From: Phycisphaerales bacterium UBA1161
GTDB taxonomy: Bacteria; Planctomycetota; Phycisphaerae; Tepidisphaerales; Tepidisphaeraceae
DNA length: 34,969 nucleotides
NCBI GenBank assembly: GCA_002311745.1
Contig: DBZL01000015.1
Coordinates: 1-34,969, forward strand
Direction: 5' to 3'
Made by a program: the position numbers and the translations under genes
The notes under the pieces: model-generated
Seen by the model: only the letters and a program-made list of their open reading frames with translations
Databases searched by the model: none
What the model was told of the DNA's origin: nothing
Shown here: positions 1 through 7,504 of the stretch, one piece after another
Numbering within the stretch: position 1 is the first letter of the stretch
Layout of the letters: each line of letters opens with the position of its first letter

Positions 1-36
1 GTCTCTGCGTCTCTGTGTCTCAGCGGTTGCATTTCA
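1..36. repeat. Degenerate 'tctctgtgtctc' decamer repeat fragment
   Basis: The first bases are a run of related units (tctctgcgtctctgtgtctc) followed by cagcggttgc. The pattern resembles the tctccgtgtctccgtgcctc ... gtggttgc runs at about 32154-32190, 32503-32534 and, inverted, 34785-34815. It is probably a member of the same dispersed low-complexity family, cut by the window edge. Confidence 0.4.
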
Positions 37-66
37 ATTGCATTTTCCACCAGAACGCGAGCCACG

Positions 67-72
67 TACAAT
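67..72 (+). promoter_or_regulatory. Candidate -10 box (TACAAT) for the exporter gene
   Basis: TACAAT lies 12 bases before the exporter ATG at 85, so transcription would start only a few bases before the start codon and the mRNA would be nearly leaderless. No good -35 box is visible. The same TACAAT word precedes the genes at 1832 and 16446, which supports it as a promoter element. Confidence 0.35.
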
Positions 73-84
73 CGGACAACGACC

Positions 85-1704
85 ATGACCCAGCGCACCA
101 ACGACAGCCAGCGCTTGCACGAAATCGACGCCCTGCGCGACGAGCGCCTATTCCACGAAGCCTGGCGGCCCAGTTTTAACCCCTGGATCATCGCCCTTTC
201 GGTAATGCTCGCCACGTTCATGGAGGTGCTGGACACCTCCGTGGCCAACGTCGCCCTGCCCCACATCGCCGGCAGCCTCTCGGCCACCACGAACGAGGCG
301 ACCTGGGTGCTCACCAGTTACCTCGTTTCCAACGCCATCGTCCTGCCCAGCACCGGCTGGTTGACCAGTCACTTCGGCCGACGCCGAACGCTCATCTCCT
401 GCATCTTCATCTTCACCTTCGCCTCCATGCTGTGCGGCATGGCCAACAGTCTTTCCATGTTGATCGTCGCCCGCGTGCTCCAGGGGATCGGCGGCGGGGC
501 GCTGCAGCCCATCGCCCAGGCCACTTTGCTGGAAAGCTTTCCGCCCCAGCAGCGCGGGCCGGCCATGGCCGTCTTCGGCATCGGCGTCGTCTGCGCCCCC
601 ATCATCGGACCCACCCTCGGCGGTTGGATCACCGACAATTACTCCTGGCGATGGATCTTCTACATCAACCTCCCCGTCGGAATCCTGGCCATGTTCATGG
701 CCCGCGCGTTCGTCGAGGACCCGCCCTATCTCAAATCCTCGCGCGCTCCCCTGGACTACATCGGGTTTGGCTTCATGGCCGTCGGCCTGGGCGCCCTGCA
801 AATCCTTCTGGACAAAGGGCAGGAATCCGACTGGTTCGGCTCAACGTTCATCTGTTACCTGGCGGTGATTGCCGCCGTGGCCCTGCTGGCCTTCGGCATT
901 CGCCAGTGGTACACGCCCCGGCCGCTCGTGAACCTGCGCATCTTCACTGACCGCAATTTTCTGATCGGCACGATCATGATCACCTTCCTGGGCGTCGTGC
1001 TGTACGGCACCACCGCCCTGCTGCCCCTGCTTCTGCAAACCCTCATGGGCTATCCCGCCACGCAAAGCGGACTGGCCGTCAGCCCCCGCGGCCTGGGCTC
1101 CCTGGTCGCCACGGTCGTCGTCGGCAATCTCATCCGAAAAATCGACATGCGCGTTCTGCTCTGTTTCGGTTTTGCCATCCTGACCTACGCCATGATTTAT
1201 TTCGGCCGCATCAATCTCGACATCGCCACCAGCAACATTCAATGGCCCAACATCATCAGCGGCTTTGCCCTCGGTTTCATCTTCGTGCCCCTGACTACAT
1301 CCACCATGGGCACCTTGCCCAACACTCAGGTGCGCAACGCCACCGGCATCTACAACCTGATGCGCAACCTCGGCGGCAGCTTCGGCATCGCCGCCGTCAC
1401 CACCATGCTTGCCCGCGGCGCCCAGCGGAGCCAACTGACTCTCTCCGCCCACACCACCCCCTACTCGCCCGAATTTCGATACCAGCTGCGGATGATCTCG
1501 CACATGGCCGCCCACTACTTCGGGACCGTCGGCGGCACCCACGCGGCACAGGGAATTCTGTATCAAATCCTCAGCCGGCAGTCCGAAATGCTGTCATACC
1601 TGGTGGATTTTCGCACGTTGACGATCCTATGCGCCCTGTGTATTCCCACGCCGTTCTTGTTCCGCAAAGTCACGGTCCAAGCCGGCTCCGTCGCCGCCGA
1701 CTAA
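85..1704 (+). CDS. DHA2-family MFS multidrug exporter (EmrB/QacA-like)
   Basis: The 539-residue protein is an inner-membrane proton-driven exporter of the 14-helix DHA2 branch. After a cytoplasmic N-terminus of about 30 residues, helix 1 carries the family signature MEVLDTSVANVALP. It is followed by TWVLTSYLVSNAIVLP and the helix 2-3 loop motif GWLTSHFGRRR. The drug:H+ antiporter helix with GIGVVCAPIIGPTLGGWI (motif C-like) is also clear. Alternating hydrophobic stretches continue to the end, and the length is normal for EmrB. An EmrA-type adaptor would be expected beside it; none lies downstream and the upstream side is outside the window. It may be transcribed alone from the TACAAT box just before it. 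The substrate cannot be read from the sequence. Confidence 0.9.
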   Translation: MTQRTNDSQRLHEIDALRDERLFHEAWRPSFNPWIIALSVMLATFMEVLDTSVANVALPHIAGSLSATTNEATWVLTSYLVSNAIVLPSTGWLTSHFGRRRTLISCIFIFTFASMLCGMANSLSMLIVARVLQGIGGGALQPIAQATLLESFPPQQRGPAMAVFGIGVVCAPIIGPTLGGWITDNYSWRWIFYINLPVGILAMFMARAFVEDPPYLKSSRAPLDYIGFGFMAVGLGALQILLDKGQESDWFGSTFICYLAVIAAVALLAFGIRQWYTPRPLVNLRIFTDRNFLIGTIMITFLGVVLYGTTALLPLLLQTLMGYPATQSGLAVSPRGLGSLVATVVVGNLIRKIDMRVLLCFGFAILTYAMIYFGRINLDIATSNIQWPNIISGFALGFIFVPLTTSTMGTLPNTQVRNATGIYNLMRNLGGSFGIAAVTTMLARGAQRSQLTLSAHTTPYSPEFRYQLRMISHMAAHYFGTVGGTHAAQGILYQILSRQSEMLSYLVDFRTLTILCALCIPTPFLFRKVTVQAGSVAAD

Positions 1705-1801
1705 AACGGGAACCCTCGCTTTTCGAACCCCGCCCGCTGCCGAATCGCCAAAAAAAGGAGCGCAAAATTCCCCTTCGCGCGCCATTTTCGGGCGACTAGC
1801 A

Positions 1802-1807
1802 TACAAT
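1802..1807 (+). promoter_or_regulatory. Candidate -10 box (TACAAT) for the molybdenum hydroxylase operon
   Basis: TACAAT lies 24 bases upstream of the ATG at 1832, in the only gap (1705-1831) before the three-subunit operon. Between them is a purine-rich ggga ribosome-binding site (ACGGGAGATACGC). No convincing -35 element is seen. Confidence 0.4.
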
Positions 1808-1831
1808 CCCCATCGCCAACGGGAGATACGC

Positions 1832-2497
1832 ATGCAGGGCGGCAAAAGTAAGCGATCCGATTCGGCGGATGGGGTGAGCCGGCGGCGATTTCTTGCGGGC
1901 GTCGGCGCCGTCGGCGTCGGTGCCATGGTGGCCGAACATCCCCTGTTGCGCGCCGCAGAGCCGCAGCCCACCTCCGCACCGTCCGCCGACAGCCAAACCA
2001 TCACCGGCCCCACCTCCATCGTGCTCCAAGTCAACGGACAGGACCGCAAGCTCACCGTCGAGCCGCGCACGACGCTGCTGAGCGCCCTGCGCGATCATCT
2101 CGATCCCCCCGTCACCGGTCCGAAGATCGTTTGCGACATGGGCACCTGCGGCGCTTGCACCGTGCTGCTCGACGGCAAGCCGGTCTACGGCTGCCTGGTA
2201 TTGGCCGTGGATGCGGTGGGCAAGAAGATCACCACCGTCGAGGGCCTGGGCTCGCTACAGAACCTCAGCCCAGTACAAGCCGAATTCGTGGACAAGGACG
2301 CGTTGATGTGCGGCTTTTGCACCCCCGGCTTTGTGACCTCCGTCTCCGCGCTCTTGGCCCAAAACCCGCATCCGACGCTGGAAGAAGTCCGCGAGGCCTG
2401 CAAGGGAAATTTCTGCCGCTGCGGCGCGTACCCGCGCGTTTTTGAAGCCGCCTTGGCCGTTGCCGGGGCCGCTTCGGGGGGTAAGAGCCATGGCTGA
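1832..2497 (+). CDS. Tat-exported 2Fe-2S subunit of a xanthine dehydrogenase-family enzyme (PaoA-like)
   Basis: The 221-residue protein is the small iron-sulfur subunit, which passes electrons from the molybdenum site to FAD. The N-terminus has a twin-arginine motif SRRRFL at residues 16-21 and then a hydrophobic Gly/Ala/Val stretch, so the complex is probably folded in the cytoplasm and exported, as known for E. coli PaoABC. The ferredoxin-like 2Fe-2S site is C101-x4-C106-x2-C109 with C121. The C-terminal helical-domain site is C160-x2-C163...C195-x-C197. All eight ligands are present. The stop overlaps the next start by 8 bases (ATGGCTGA), indicating translational coupling with the large subunit. 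The substrate, probably an aldehyde or N-heterocycle, is not determined. Confidence 0.93.
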   Translation: MQGGKSKRSDSADGVSRRRFLAGVGAVGVGAMVAEHPLLRAAEPQPTSAPSADSQTITGPTSIVLQVNGQDRKLTVEPRTTLLSALRDHLDPPVTGPKIVCDMGTCGACTVLLDGKPVYGCLVLAVDAVGKKITTVEGLGSLQNLSPVQAEFVDKDALMCGFCTPGFVTSVSALLAQNPHPTLEEVREACKGNFCRCGAYPRVFEAALAVAGAASGGKSHG

Positions 2498-4709
2498 GCA
2501 GCCCACCACTCGCAAAAAAAAGAAAATGAAGGTCTCGCGCACGGTCAACGGCGAGGAGGTCATAGTCGAGATCGAGGTGGACGACACGGGGGTCAAGGAG
2601 GAATGGGGAAAAAACGACCAGCACCGCCTGTTGAACAAGCGCACGCCGCGCGTGGATGGCCCGCAAAAAGTCACCGGCGCCGCCGTTTTTTCCGACGACG
2701 TGCGTTTGCCGGGAATGCTGTACGCGCGCATCCTGCGCGCCCCCCACGCCCGCGCCCACGTCTCGAACGTGAATCTGGCCCCCGCCCTGAAAATGCCGGG
2801 CGTGGTGGTCGCGATGAAGGCCCGTCCCACGGTGTTTTACGAGGGCACGCCCGTCGCCGCCGTCGCGGCCGTCTCCCCTGAGATCGCCGAGGACGCCATC
2901 CACGCCATCGAGGTCAAGTACGAAGTCCTTCCCCACGTGGTCAAGACGGACGACGCCATCCAGGTCGGTGCTCCGGCTGTCTACCCCCACGACCAGGAGG
3001 TGAAGAACAACACGCGCGCCGACCCGGCCGAAGGCGACGCCGATGCCGTTAACGCCGCTTTCAAGGATTGCCCCGCCGTCGTGGAGGCCGAATACCGCAC
3101 ACCCACCATCCACCACTGTTGCCTGGAACCGCACGGCATGATCGTGGACTATCGCGGCGGCGACACCGCCACCGTCTACGCCTCCACCCAGGGGGTCTTT
3201 TCCGTCGTCGGCGACGCCGCCGCCCAACTGGAGATTCCCCAAAGCTGCGTCACCGTGATTACCCAGCACATGGGCGGTGGATTCGGCTCCAAGCTGCACT
3301 TCGGCGTGGAGGGCCAGCTCGCTTGCCGCCTGGCCAAGGAGGCCAACGTTCCCGTCAAGCTCATGTTGACGCGCCACGACGAATTTCTCATGGCCGGCAA
3401 TCGCTCCGGCTCCTGGCAGAAAATCAAGGCCGGCGCTGCCAGCGACGGAAAATTGCAAGCCATGCTCGCCGTGCAATATCGCCTCGGCGGTATCGGCAAC
3501 GGCACGCAGGCGCCCCAGCCCTTCATCTATCACGTTCCCCTGGTCTATCGCGAGATGGCCTCCATCCACACCAACGTCGATTCCTCGCGCGCCATGCGCG
3601 CCCCCGGCCGGCCACAGGCCTCCTTCGCCATCGAGTGCCTCCTGGACGAACTGGCTTACAAGCTCGGTATCGATCCCATCGAGTTCCGCAAAAGCAACGT
3701 GGACGATACGGTGTATCACCGCCAGCTTGACCGCGCCGCCAAGGAAGTCGGTTGGGAGAGGCGCAAGGCCGTGGCCGGCGCCTGGCCCGGGACGCTCAAA
3801 CGCGGCTTCGGCTGCGCCTGCACCGCCTGGGGCGGCGGCGGTGGACCGCTGTGCATCGTCCACGTCGCCATCACCCGCGACGGCGCCGTCACCGCCTCCG
3901 TCGGCTCCCAGGACCTGGGCACCGGCACACGCACCTACGTCCGCGCCATCGTCGCCGAGGAACTCGGCTTGCAACTCGACGACGTCACCGAAAAAATCGG
4001 CGACTCCAGCCTGGGCCCGGCCAACGCTTCCGGCGGCTCCATCACCACTGCATCCCTCTCCCCCGCCGTGAAAGATGCCGCCGCCAACGCCCGCCTCGAA
4101 TTCGCCAAACTCATCGCCCCCATCCTCTCGGCCAAGCCCGAGCAGGTCTCGTTCTCTTCCGGCCAAGTGATCGCCAACGGCAAGTCGATCCCCTGGAAGC
4201 AAACCTGCGCCGTCCTGCCCGCCGCGGGAATCTCCGCCCGCGGACAATGGCAGGCCAACCTCGCCTCCATCGGCACCCACGGCGCCGTCTGTGCCGAGGT
4301 CGAAGTCGACGTCGAAACCGGCCGCGTGCAGCCCATTCGCATGGTCCACATCCAGGACCTGGGCCTGCCCCTCAACCGCCTGGCCATCGAGAGCCAAATC
4401 AACGGCGGCATGATCCAGGGCCTGGGCATGGCCCTCTTCGAAGGCCGCGTCATGGACGGCCCCCTTGGCGTCATGCTCAACCCCAATTTCGAGGATTACA
4501 AGCTCCCCGGCTGCCTGGAAATGCCCGAGCTTGTCCCCATCATCGACGACCAGGACGACCGAGAAGCCGTGGTCGGCATGGGCGAGCCGCCCGTCATTCC
4601 CGGCGCCGCCGCCATCGCCAATGCCGTCTTCAACGCCTGCGGCGTGCGCGTCCGCGATCTGCCCATCACCCCCGACAAAATCCTGATGGGGTTGAGCCAG
4701 AAAGGTTAA
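2490..4709 (+). CDS. Molybdopterin-binding large subunit of a xanthine dehydrogenase-family enzyme (PaoC-like)
   Basis: The 739-residue catalytic subunit hydroxylates its substrate at a molybdenum-pterin-cytosine-type cofactor. I chose the ATG at 2490 because it overlaps the small-subunit stop; an in-frame ATG 48 bases upstream lies inside that gene. The N-terminus has an unusual lysine-rich stretch (TRKKKKMK) and about 40 extra residues before the family core begins at RTPRVDGPQKVTG. Family features are GGGFGSK near residue 262, RAPGRPQ near 370 and the catalytic glutamate in GMGEPP (E699) followed by GAAAIANAVFNA. With the Tat-bearing small subunit before it and the FAD subunit after it, this is a complete three-gene PaoABC-like operon. 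The chaperone PaoD/XdhC and the cofactor genes are not in the window. Confidence 0.93.
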   Translation: MAEQPTTRKKKKMKVSRTVNGEEVIVEIEVDDTGVKEEWGKNDQHRLLNKRTPRVDGPQKVTGAAVFSDDVRLPGMLYARILRAPHARAHVSNVNLAPALKMPGVVVAMKARPTVFYEGTPVAAVAAVSPEIAEDAIHAIEVKYEVLPHVVKTDDAIQVGAPAVYPHDQEVKNNTRADPAEGDADAVNAAFKDCPAVVEAEYRTPTIHHCCLEPHGMIVDYRGGDTATVYASTQGVFSVVGDAAAQLEIPQSCVTVITQHMGGGFGSKLHFGVEGQLACRLAKEANVPVKLMLTRHDEFLMAGNRSGSWQKIKAGAASDGKLQAMLAVQYRLGGIGNGTQAPQPFIYHVPLVYREMASIHTNVDSSRAMRAPGRPQASFAIECLLDELAYKLGIDPIEFRKSNVDDTVYHRQLDRAAKEVGWERRKAVAGAWPGTLKRGFGCACTAWGGGGGPLCIVHVAITRDGAVTASVGSQDLGTGTRTYVRAIVAEELGLQLDDVTEKIGDSSLGPANASGGSITTASLSPAVKDAAANARLEFAKLIAPILSAKPEQVSFSSGQVIANGKSIPWKQTCAVLPAAGISARGQWQANLASIGTHGAVCAEVEVDVETGRVQPIRMVHIQDLGLPLNRLAIESQINGGMIQGLGMALFEGRVMDGPLGVMLNPNFEDYKLPGCLEMPELVPIIDDQDDREAVVGMGEPPVIPGAAAIANAVFNACGVRVRDLPITPDKILMGLSQKG

Positions 4710-4715
4710 GCCGTC

Positions 4716-5717
4716 ATGAAAGCCTTTGAATGGTCCGCCGCCTCCAGCGTCGAAGACGCCGTCAAGCTGCTGGCGGCCGTCGCGGCCGATGATCCGGATG
4801 AATCCCCCCGACCCCTGGCCGGCGGGCAGGACTTGCTCACCACCATGAAAGACCGCATCACGCGACCCAAACGCGTGGTGAACCTCAAAACCATCCCCGG
4901 CCTGGACCGCATCCAATTCGACCCCGCCGGCAACGCCAAAATCGGCGCCCTGGTCACGCTCCACCAGCTTGAATCGGATGCACAAATCCGCGCCAACTTC
5001 CCCGGCCTGGCCGAGGCCGCCCGCTCCGTCGCCACCATTCAAATCCGCAACCTCGGCACCGTCGCCGGAAATCTCTGCCAGCGCCCGCGCTGCTGGTATT
5101 TCCGCCTGGAGAACGTCATCTGCCTCAAAAAAGGCGGCTCGCAGTGCTACGCGGCCACGGGCGAGAACAAATACAACGCCATCTTCGGCGGCGGACCATC
5201 CTACATCGTGCATCCTTCGGATTTGGCGCCGATGCTCCTCGCCTTGGGCGCGACGCTGAGCATCACCGGCCCCAACGGCAACCGCCAACTGCCCCTGGAA
5301 AAATTCTTCACCACGCCGCGCGGGGGCGATCTGACAAAAGAAAACGTCCTGGCCGACGCCGAGATCATCACCGAAATCCAAATCCCCGATTCGCCCCTGG
5401 CCAATCGCTCAACGTATTTGAAATTCAAGGAGCGTTCGTCCCTGGATTTTGCGATGTCCGCCGTGGCCGCGGCCGTCGAGCTGGCCCCCGACAGAGCCGT
5501 TCGCCAAGCGCGCCTCGTTCTGGGCGGCGTGGCCCCGATCCCCTGGCGTGTTCCCAAGGCCGAGGCCGCTTTGATCGGCAATCCCCTGGACGATCGCGCC
5601 GCCTCCGCCGCCGCCGAGATCGCTCTGGCCGGCGCCGCGCCCCTGGCCCAAAATGCGTACAAAATCCCCCTCACCAAGGCCCTGATCAAGCGCGCCCTGA
5701 CGCAGCTAAAAAGCTAA
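4716..5717 (+). CDS. FAD-binding subunit with an extra 4Fe-4S site (PaoB-like)
   Basis: The 333-residue protein is the electron-transfer flavin subunit of the same complex. LAGGQDL at residues 34-40 and the IRNLGTVAGNL segment are the FAD-binding signatures of the CO-dehydrogenase/xanthine-dehydrogenase medium subunit family. Between them and HPSDLAPML is a Cys-rich insert, C121-x4-C126-x9-C136-x7-C144. It resembles the insert that carries a [4Fe-4S] cluster in PaoB and in the beta subunit of 4-hydroxybenzoyl-CoA reductase, and sets this protein apart from ordinary CoxM-type subunits. It starts 6 bases after the large-subunit stop. A PaoB-type enzyme usually passes electrons to an acceptor other than NAD+, but the acceptor here is unknown. 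Confidence 0.9.
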   Translation: MKAFEWSAASSVEDAVKLLAAVAADDPDESPRPLAGGQDLLTTMKDRITRPKRVVNLKTIPGLDRIQFDPAGNAKIGALVTLHQLESDAQIRANFPGLAEAARSVATIQIRNLGTVAGNLCQRPRCWYFRLENVICLKKGGSQCYAATGENKYNAIFGGGPSYIVHPSDLAPMLLALGATLSITGPNGNRQLPLEKFFTTPRGGDLTKENVLADAEIITEIQIPDSPLANRSTYLKFKERSSLDFAMSAVAAAVELAPDRAVRQARLVLGGVAPIPWRVPKAEAALIGNPLDDRAASAAAEIALAGAAPLAQNAYKIPLTKALIKRALTQLKS

Positions 5718-5733
5718 TCGCCGGAGAACGCCG

Positions 5734-5982
5734 ATGTCTCAACCAACTTTCTCCAAATCATCCATCCCGCTCACGCCCTTCTGCGGCGATTTGCGATCCA
5801 AAGCGTTTTTCCTCCTGGATCAGATCCCCACGCGCGCCGAGCAATATCTGGGAAACGATGAGCACTGCTGGTGCGCCCAGACCCAGCAGGTCGTCGGCCC
5901 GGACGATCAGATCGTCGAGCCTCACCGCTGCGTCCCCGGCCGATCGTGCTACCGCTCTGCATTAGCAGAGAGTAGAAAGTAG
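5734..5982 (+). CDS. Small Cys-rich protein downstream of the molybdenum hydroxylase genes
   Basis: The 82-residue product starts 16 bases after the FAD subunit, with a good ggag ribosome-binding site, so it is likely the last gene of the operon. Its middle is conspicuous: HCWCAQTQQVVGPDD, then EPHRCVPGRSCY, giving four close cysteines that could bind a metal or cluster. I do not recognise a named family. Similar CWC...VVGP...C.PGRxCY proteins, as far as I recall, occur beside such enzymes, which would fit an accessory role. The last residues (after RSALAESRK) are encoded by a simple repeat starting near 5966, so the natural C-terminus may have been altered. Confidence 0.6.
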   Translation: MSQPTFSKSSIPLTPFCGDLRSKAFFLLDQIPTRAEQYLGNDEHCWCAQTQQVVGPDDQIVEPHRCVPGRSCYRSALAESRK

Positions 5983-5997
5983 AAAGTGGAAAGTAGA
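5966..5997. repeat. Heptamer-like simple repeat (agtagaa)n at a gene junction
   Basis: The sequence is gagagtagaaagtagaaagt followed by ggaaagtagag. Its reverse complement is a run of tctactt units like those at 27869-27899, 27991-28016, 32457-32496 and the tagcttc run at 33341-33375. It forms the last codons of the Cys-rich gene and holds the GTG start of the pectinesterase. Confidence 0.7.
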
Positions 5998-7275
5998 GCG
6001 ATCCGAAAACTGCCCTGGCTGCTGGCGCTATTGTTTCTGAGCAGCGTCGCCGCCGCGCAAACGATCCCTCCTGACATCACCGTCGCCGCGGATGGCTCCG
6101 GCGATTTCACCACCGTCCAGAAAGCCGTCCAATCCATCCCCAACAAAAACTCCCAGCGCATCGTCCTCCTCATCAAGGACGGCGTCTACAAGGAAAAAAT
6201 CCGCATCGACGCGCCTTACGTCACGCTGGAGGGCCAAAGCCGCACCGGCACGCGCATTGAATTTCCCCAACTTGCCGAGGACTTCACCAAGAACCCCGAT
6301 GACATTGGCCGGGCCGTCGTGAACATCAACGGCAGCGACGCCGTCCTGCAAAACCTGACGATCCACAACACCGCCGGCCAAATCGGCCCGCACGCCTTCG
6401 CAATCTACGGCAACGCCGACCGCACCGTCATCACCGATGCGGACGTCCTCAGCGAAGGCGCCGATACCCTCTCCCTCTGGTACAGCAAAAGGGGCCGCTA
6501 CTACCACGCCCGCTGCAACTTCCGCGGCTCGGTCGATTTCGTCTGCCCCCGCGGCTGGTGTTACCTCACCGATTGCACCTTCTACGAAATGAAAGACACC
6601 GCCGCCGTCTGGCACGACGGCCACGTCAACAAGGACATGAAACTCGTCCTGCGCAACTGCAAATTCGACGGCGCCGCAGGCTGGTACCTCGCCCGCCATC
6701 ACCAGGATGCCCAGTTCTTCTTCCTCAACTGCACCTTCTCCCAATCAATGATCGACCGCCCCCCCAAGCGCGTGATCTATCCGCTCAGCGCCACAGCCCC
6801 CACCACCCAAGGGGATATCAATCGCAACAAAGACTACGACAAGGTCAACCTCTGGGGCGAGCGTGCCTGCTTTTTCAACTGTCACCGCGACGGCGGCGAC
6901 TACCCCTGGTTCGCCGACAATCTCACAGGAGCCCCCGGCTCACCCAAGCCCGATCGGATCACCCCCGCCTGGACTTTCGCGAACACCTGGGACCCCGAAA
7001 GCAGCGCCGGCCCCAAGATTCGCCAACTCATCGCGCACGATCATAAATTCTCCGTCGTGTTCACCGAAAGCGTCACCGTCAAAGGCCATCCGCGTCTGAT
7101 CTTCACCGATGGCTCCGCCACCTCCTACGTCTCCGGTAGCGGCAGCGCAACACTGCTCTTCGTTCTTCCGCCCGATGCCACCGCTCAACCCAAGTCCCTC
7201 GACCTCACCGGCGGCTGGATCATCGGCACTCAAGCCTCCGCGACCACCCGCCCGGCGGAGCTTTCACTGCCGTAG
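5986..7275 (+). CDS. Secreted pectinesterase (CE8 family)
   Basis: The 429-residue enzyme would remove methyl esters from pectin. The GTG start lies in a simple repeat without a clear ribosome-binding site; it is chosen because it gives a proper signal peptide (IRK, then LPWLLALLFLSSVAAAQ). The mature part begins ITVAADGSGDFTTVQKAV, the usual start of the CE8 beta-helix. LEGQSRTGTRIEF, GADTLSLW (first catalytic Asp) and GSVDFVCPRG (second catalytic Asp) match family motifs. The usual QAVAL glutamine is replaced in HAFAI, and LGRPW appears as LARHH, so this is a divergent member. The C-terminal ~90 residues (from about TESVTVKGHPRL) form an extra small domain ending GGWIIGTQASA...AELSLP. DNA for that end occurs twice more in the window as non-coding fragments. 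The GH28 gene downstream suggests joint action on homogalacturonan. Confidence 0.85.
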   Translation: MESRAIRKLPWLLALLFLSSVAAAQTIPPDITVAADGSGDFTTVQKAVQSIPNKNSQRIVLLIKDGVYKEKIRIDAPYVTLEGQSRTGTRIEFPQLAEDFTKNPDDIGRAVVNINGSDAVLQNLTIHNTAGQIGPHAFAIYGNADRTVITDADVLSEGADTLSLWYSKRGRYYHARCNFRGSVDFVCPRGWCYLTDCTFYEMKDTAAVWHDGHVNKDMKLVLRNCKFDGAAGWYLARHHQDAQFFFLNCTFSQSMIDRPPKRVIYPLSATAPTTQGDINRNKDYDKVNLWGERACFFNCHRDGGDYPWFADNLTGAPGSPKPDRITPAWTFANTWDPESSAGPKIRQLIAHDHKFSVVFTESVTVKGHPRLIFTDGSATSYVSGSGSATLLFVLPPDATAQPKSLDLTGGWIIGTQASATTRPAELSLP

Positions 7276-7378
7276 CGCCTCACATTTCCCCAGCGTGCTA
7301 CGTGGCGTTCCGACAACGCCCCTTGATCCCGCATTGCGACAGCGAGGGCGGCAATAGCGACAAAAACTATAATTTCCA

Positions 7379-7408
7379 TTGACAATATGGGAATCAGATG
7401 GTTATATG
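7379..7408 (+). promoter_or_regulatory. Candidate sigma70-type promoter of the GH28 gene
   Basis: A perfect TTGACA (7379-7384) is followed after 18 bases by TATATG (7403-7408). It lies in the AT-rich 229-base gap before the GH28 gene, about 95 bases before its start, in contrast to the GC-rich surroundings. The -10 match is only moderate. Confidence 0.4.
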
Positions 7409-7426
7409 AGCTAAGTTACATAACCA
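7399..7426. promoter_or_regulatory. Inverted repeat overlapping the candidate -10 box (possible operator)
   Basis: TGGTTAT (7399-7405) and its perfect complement ATAACCA (7420-7426) are separated by 14 bases and overlap the proposed -10 region. A direct repeat AATCAGATGG occurs at 7392-7401 and 7449-7458. This arrangement fits binding of a dimeric regulator, for example a pectin-responsive repressor, but no regulator is seen nearby. Confidence 0.35.
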
Positions 7427-7504
7427 AATGACTTTAAATAACCTCCGCAATCAGATGGCTTTTGGCTGAAATTATCGGCGAAGTTGGCCAGAAGGGCGGG
7501 AAAA

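Noticed and set aside
2265..5381. A very long open frame (over 1000 codons) on the minus strand across the molybdenum hydroxylase genes
   Set aside because: It is antisense to three well-supported genes. High GC at third codon positions keeps the opposite frame open, and its sequence is Gly/Asp/Val-rich with no recognisable domain.
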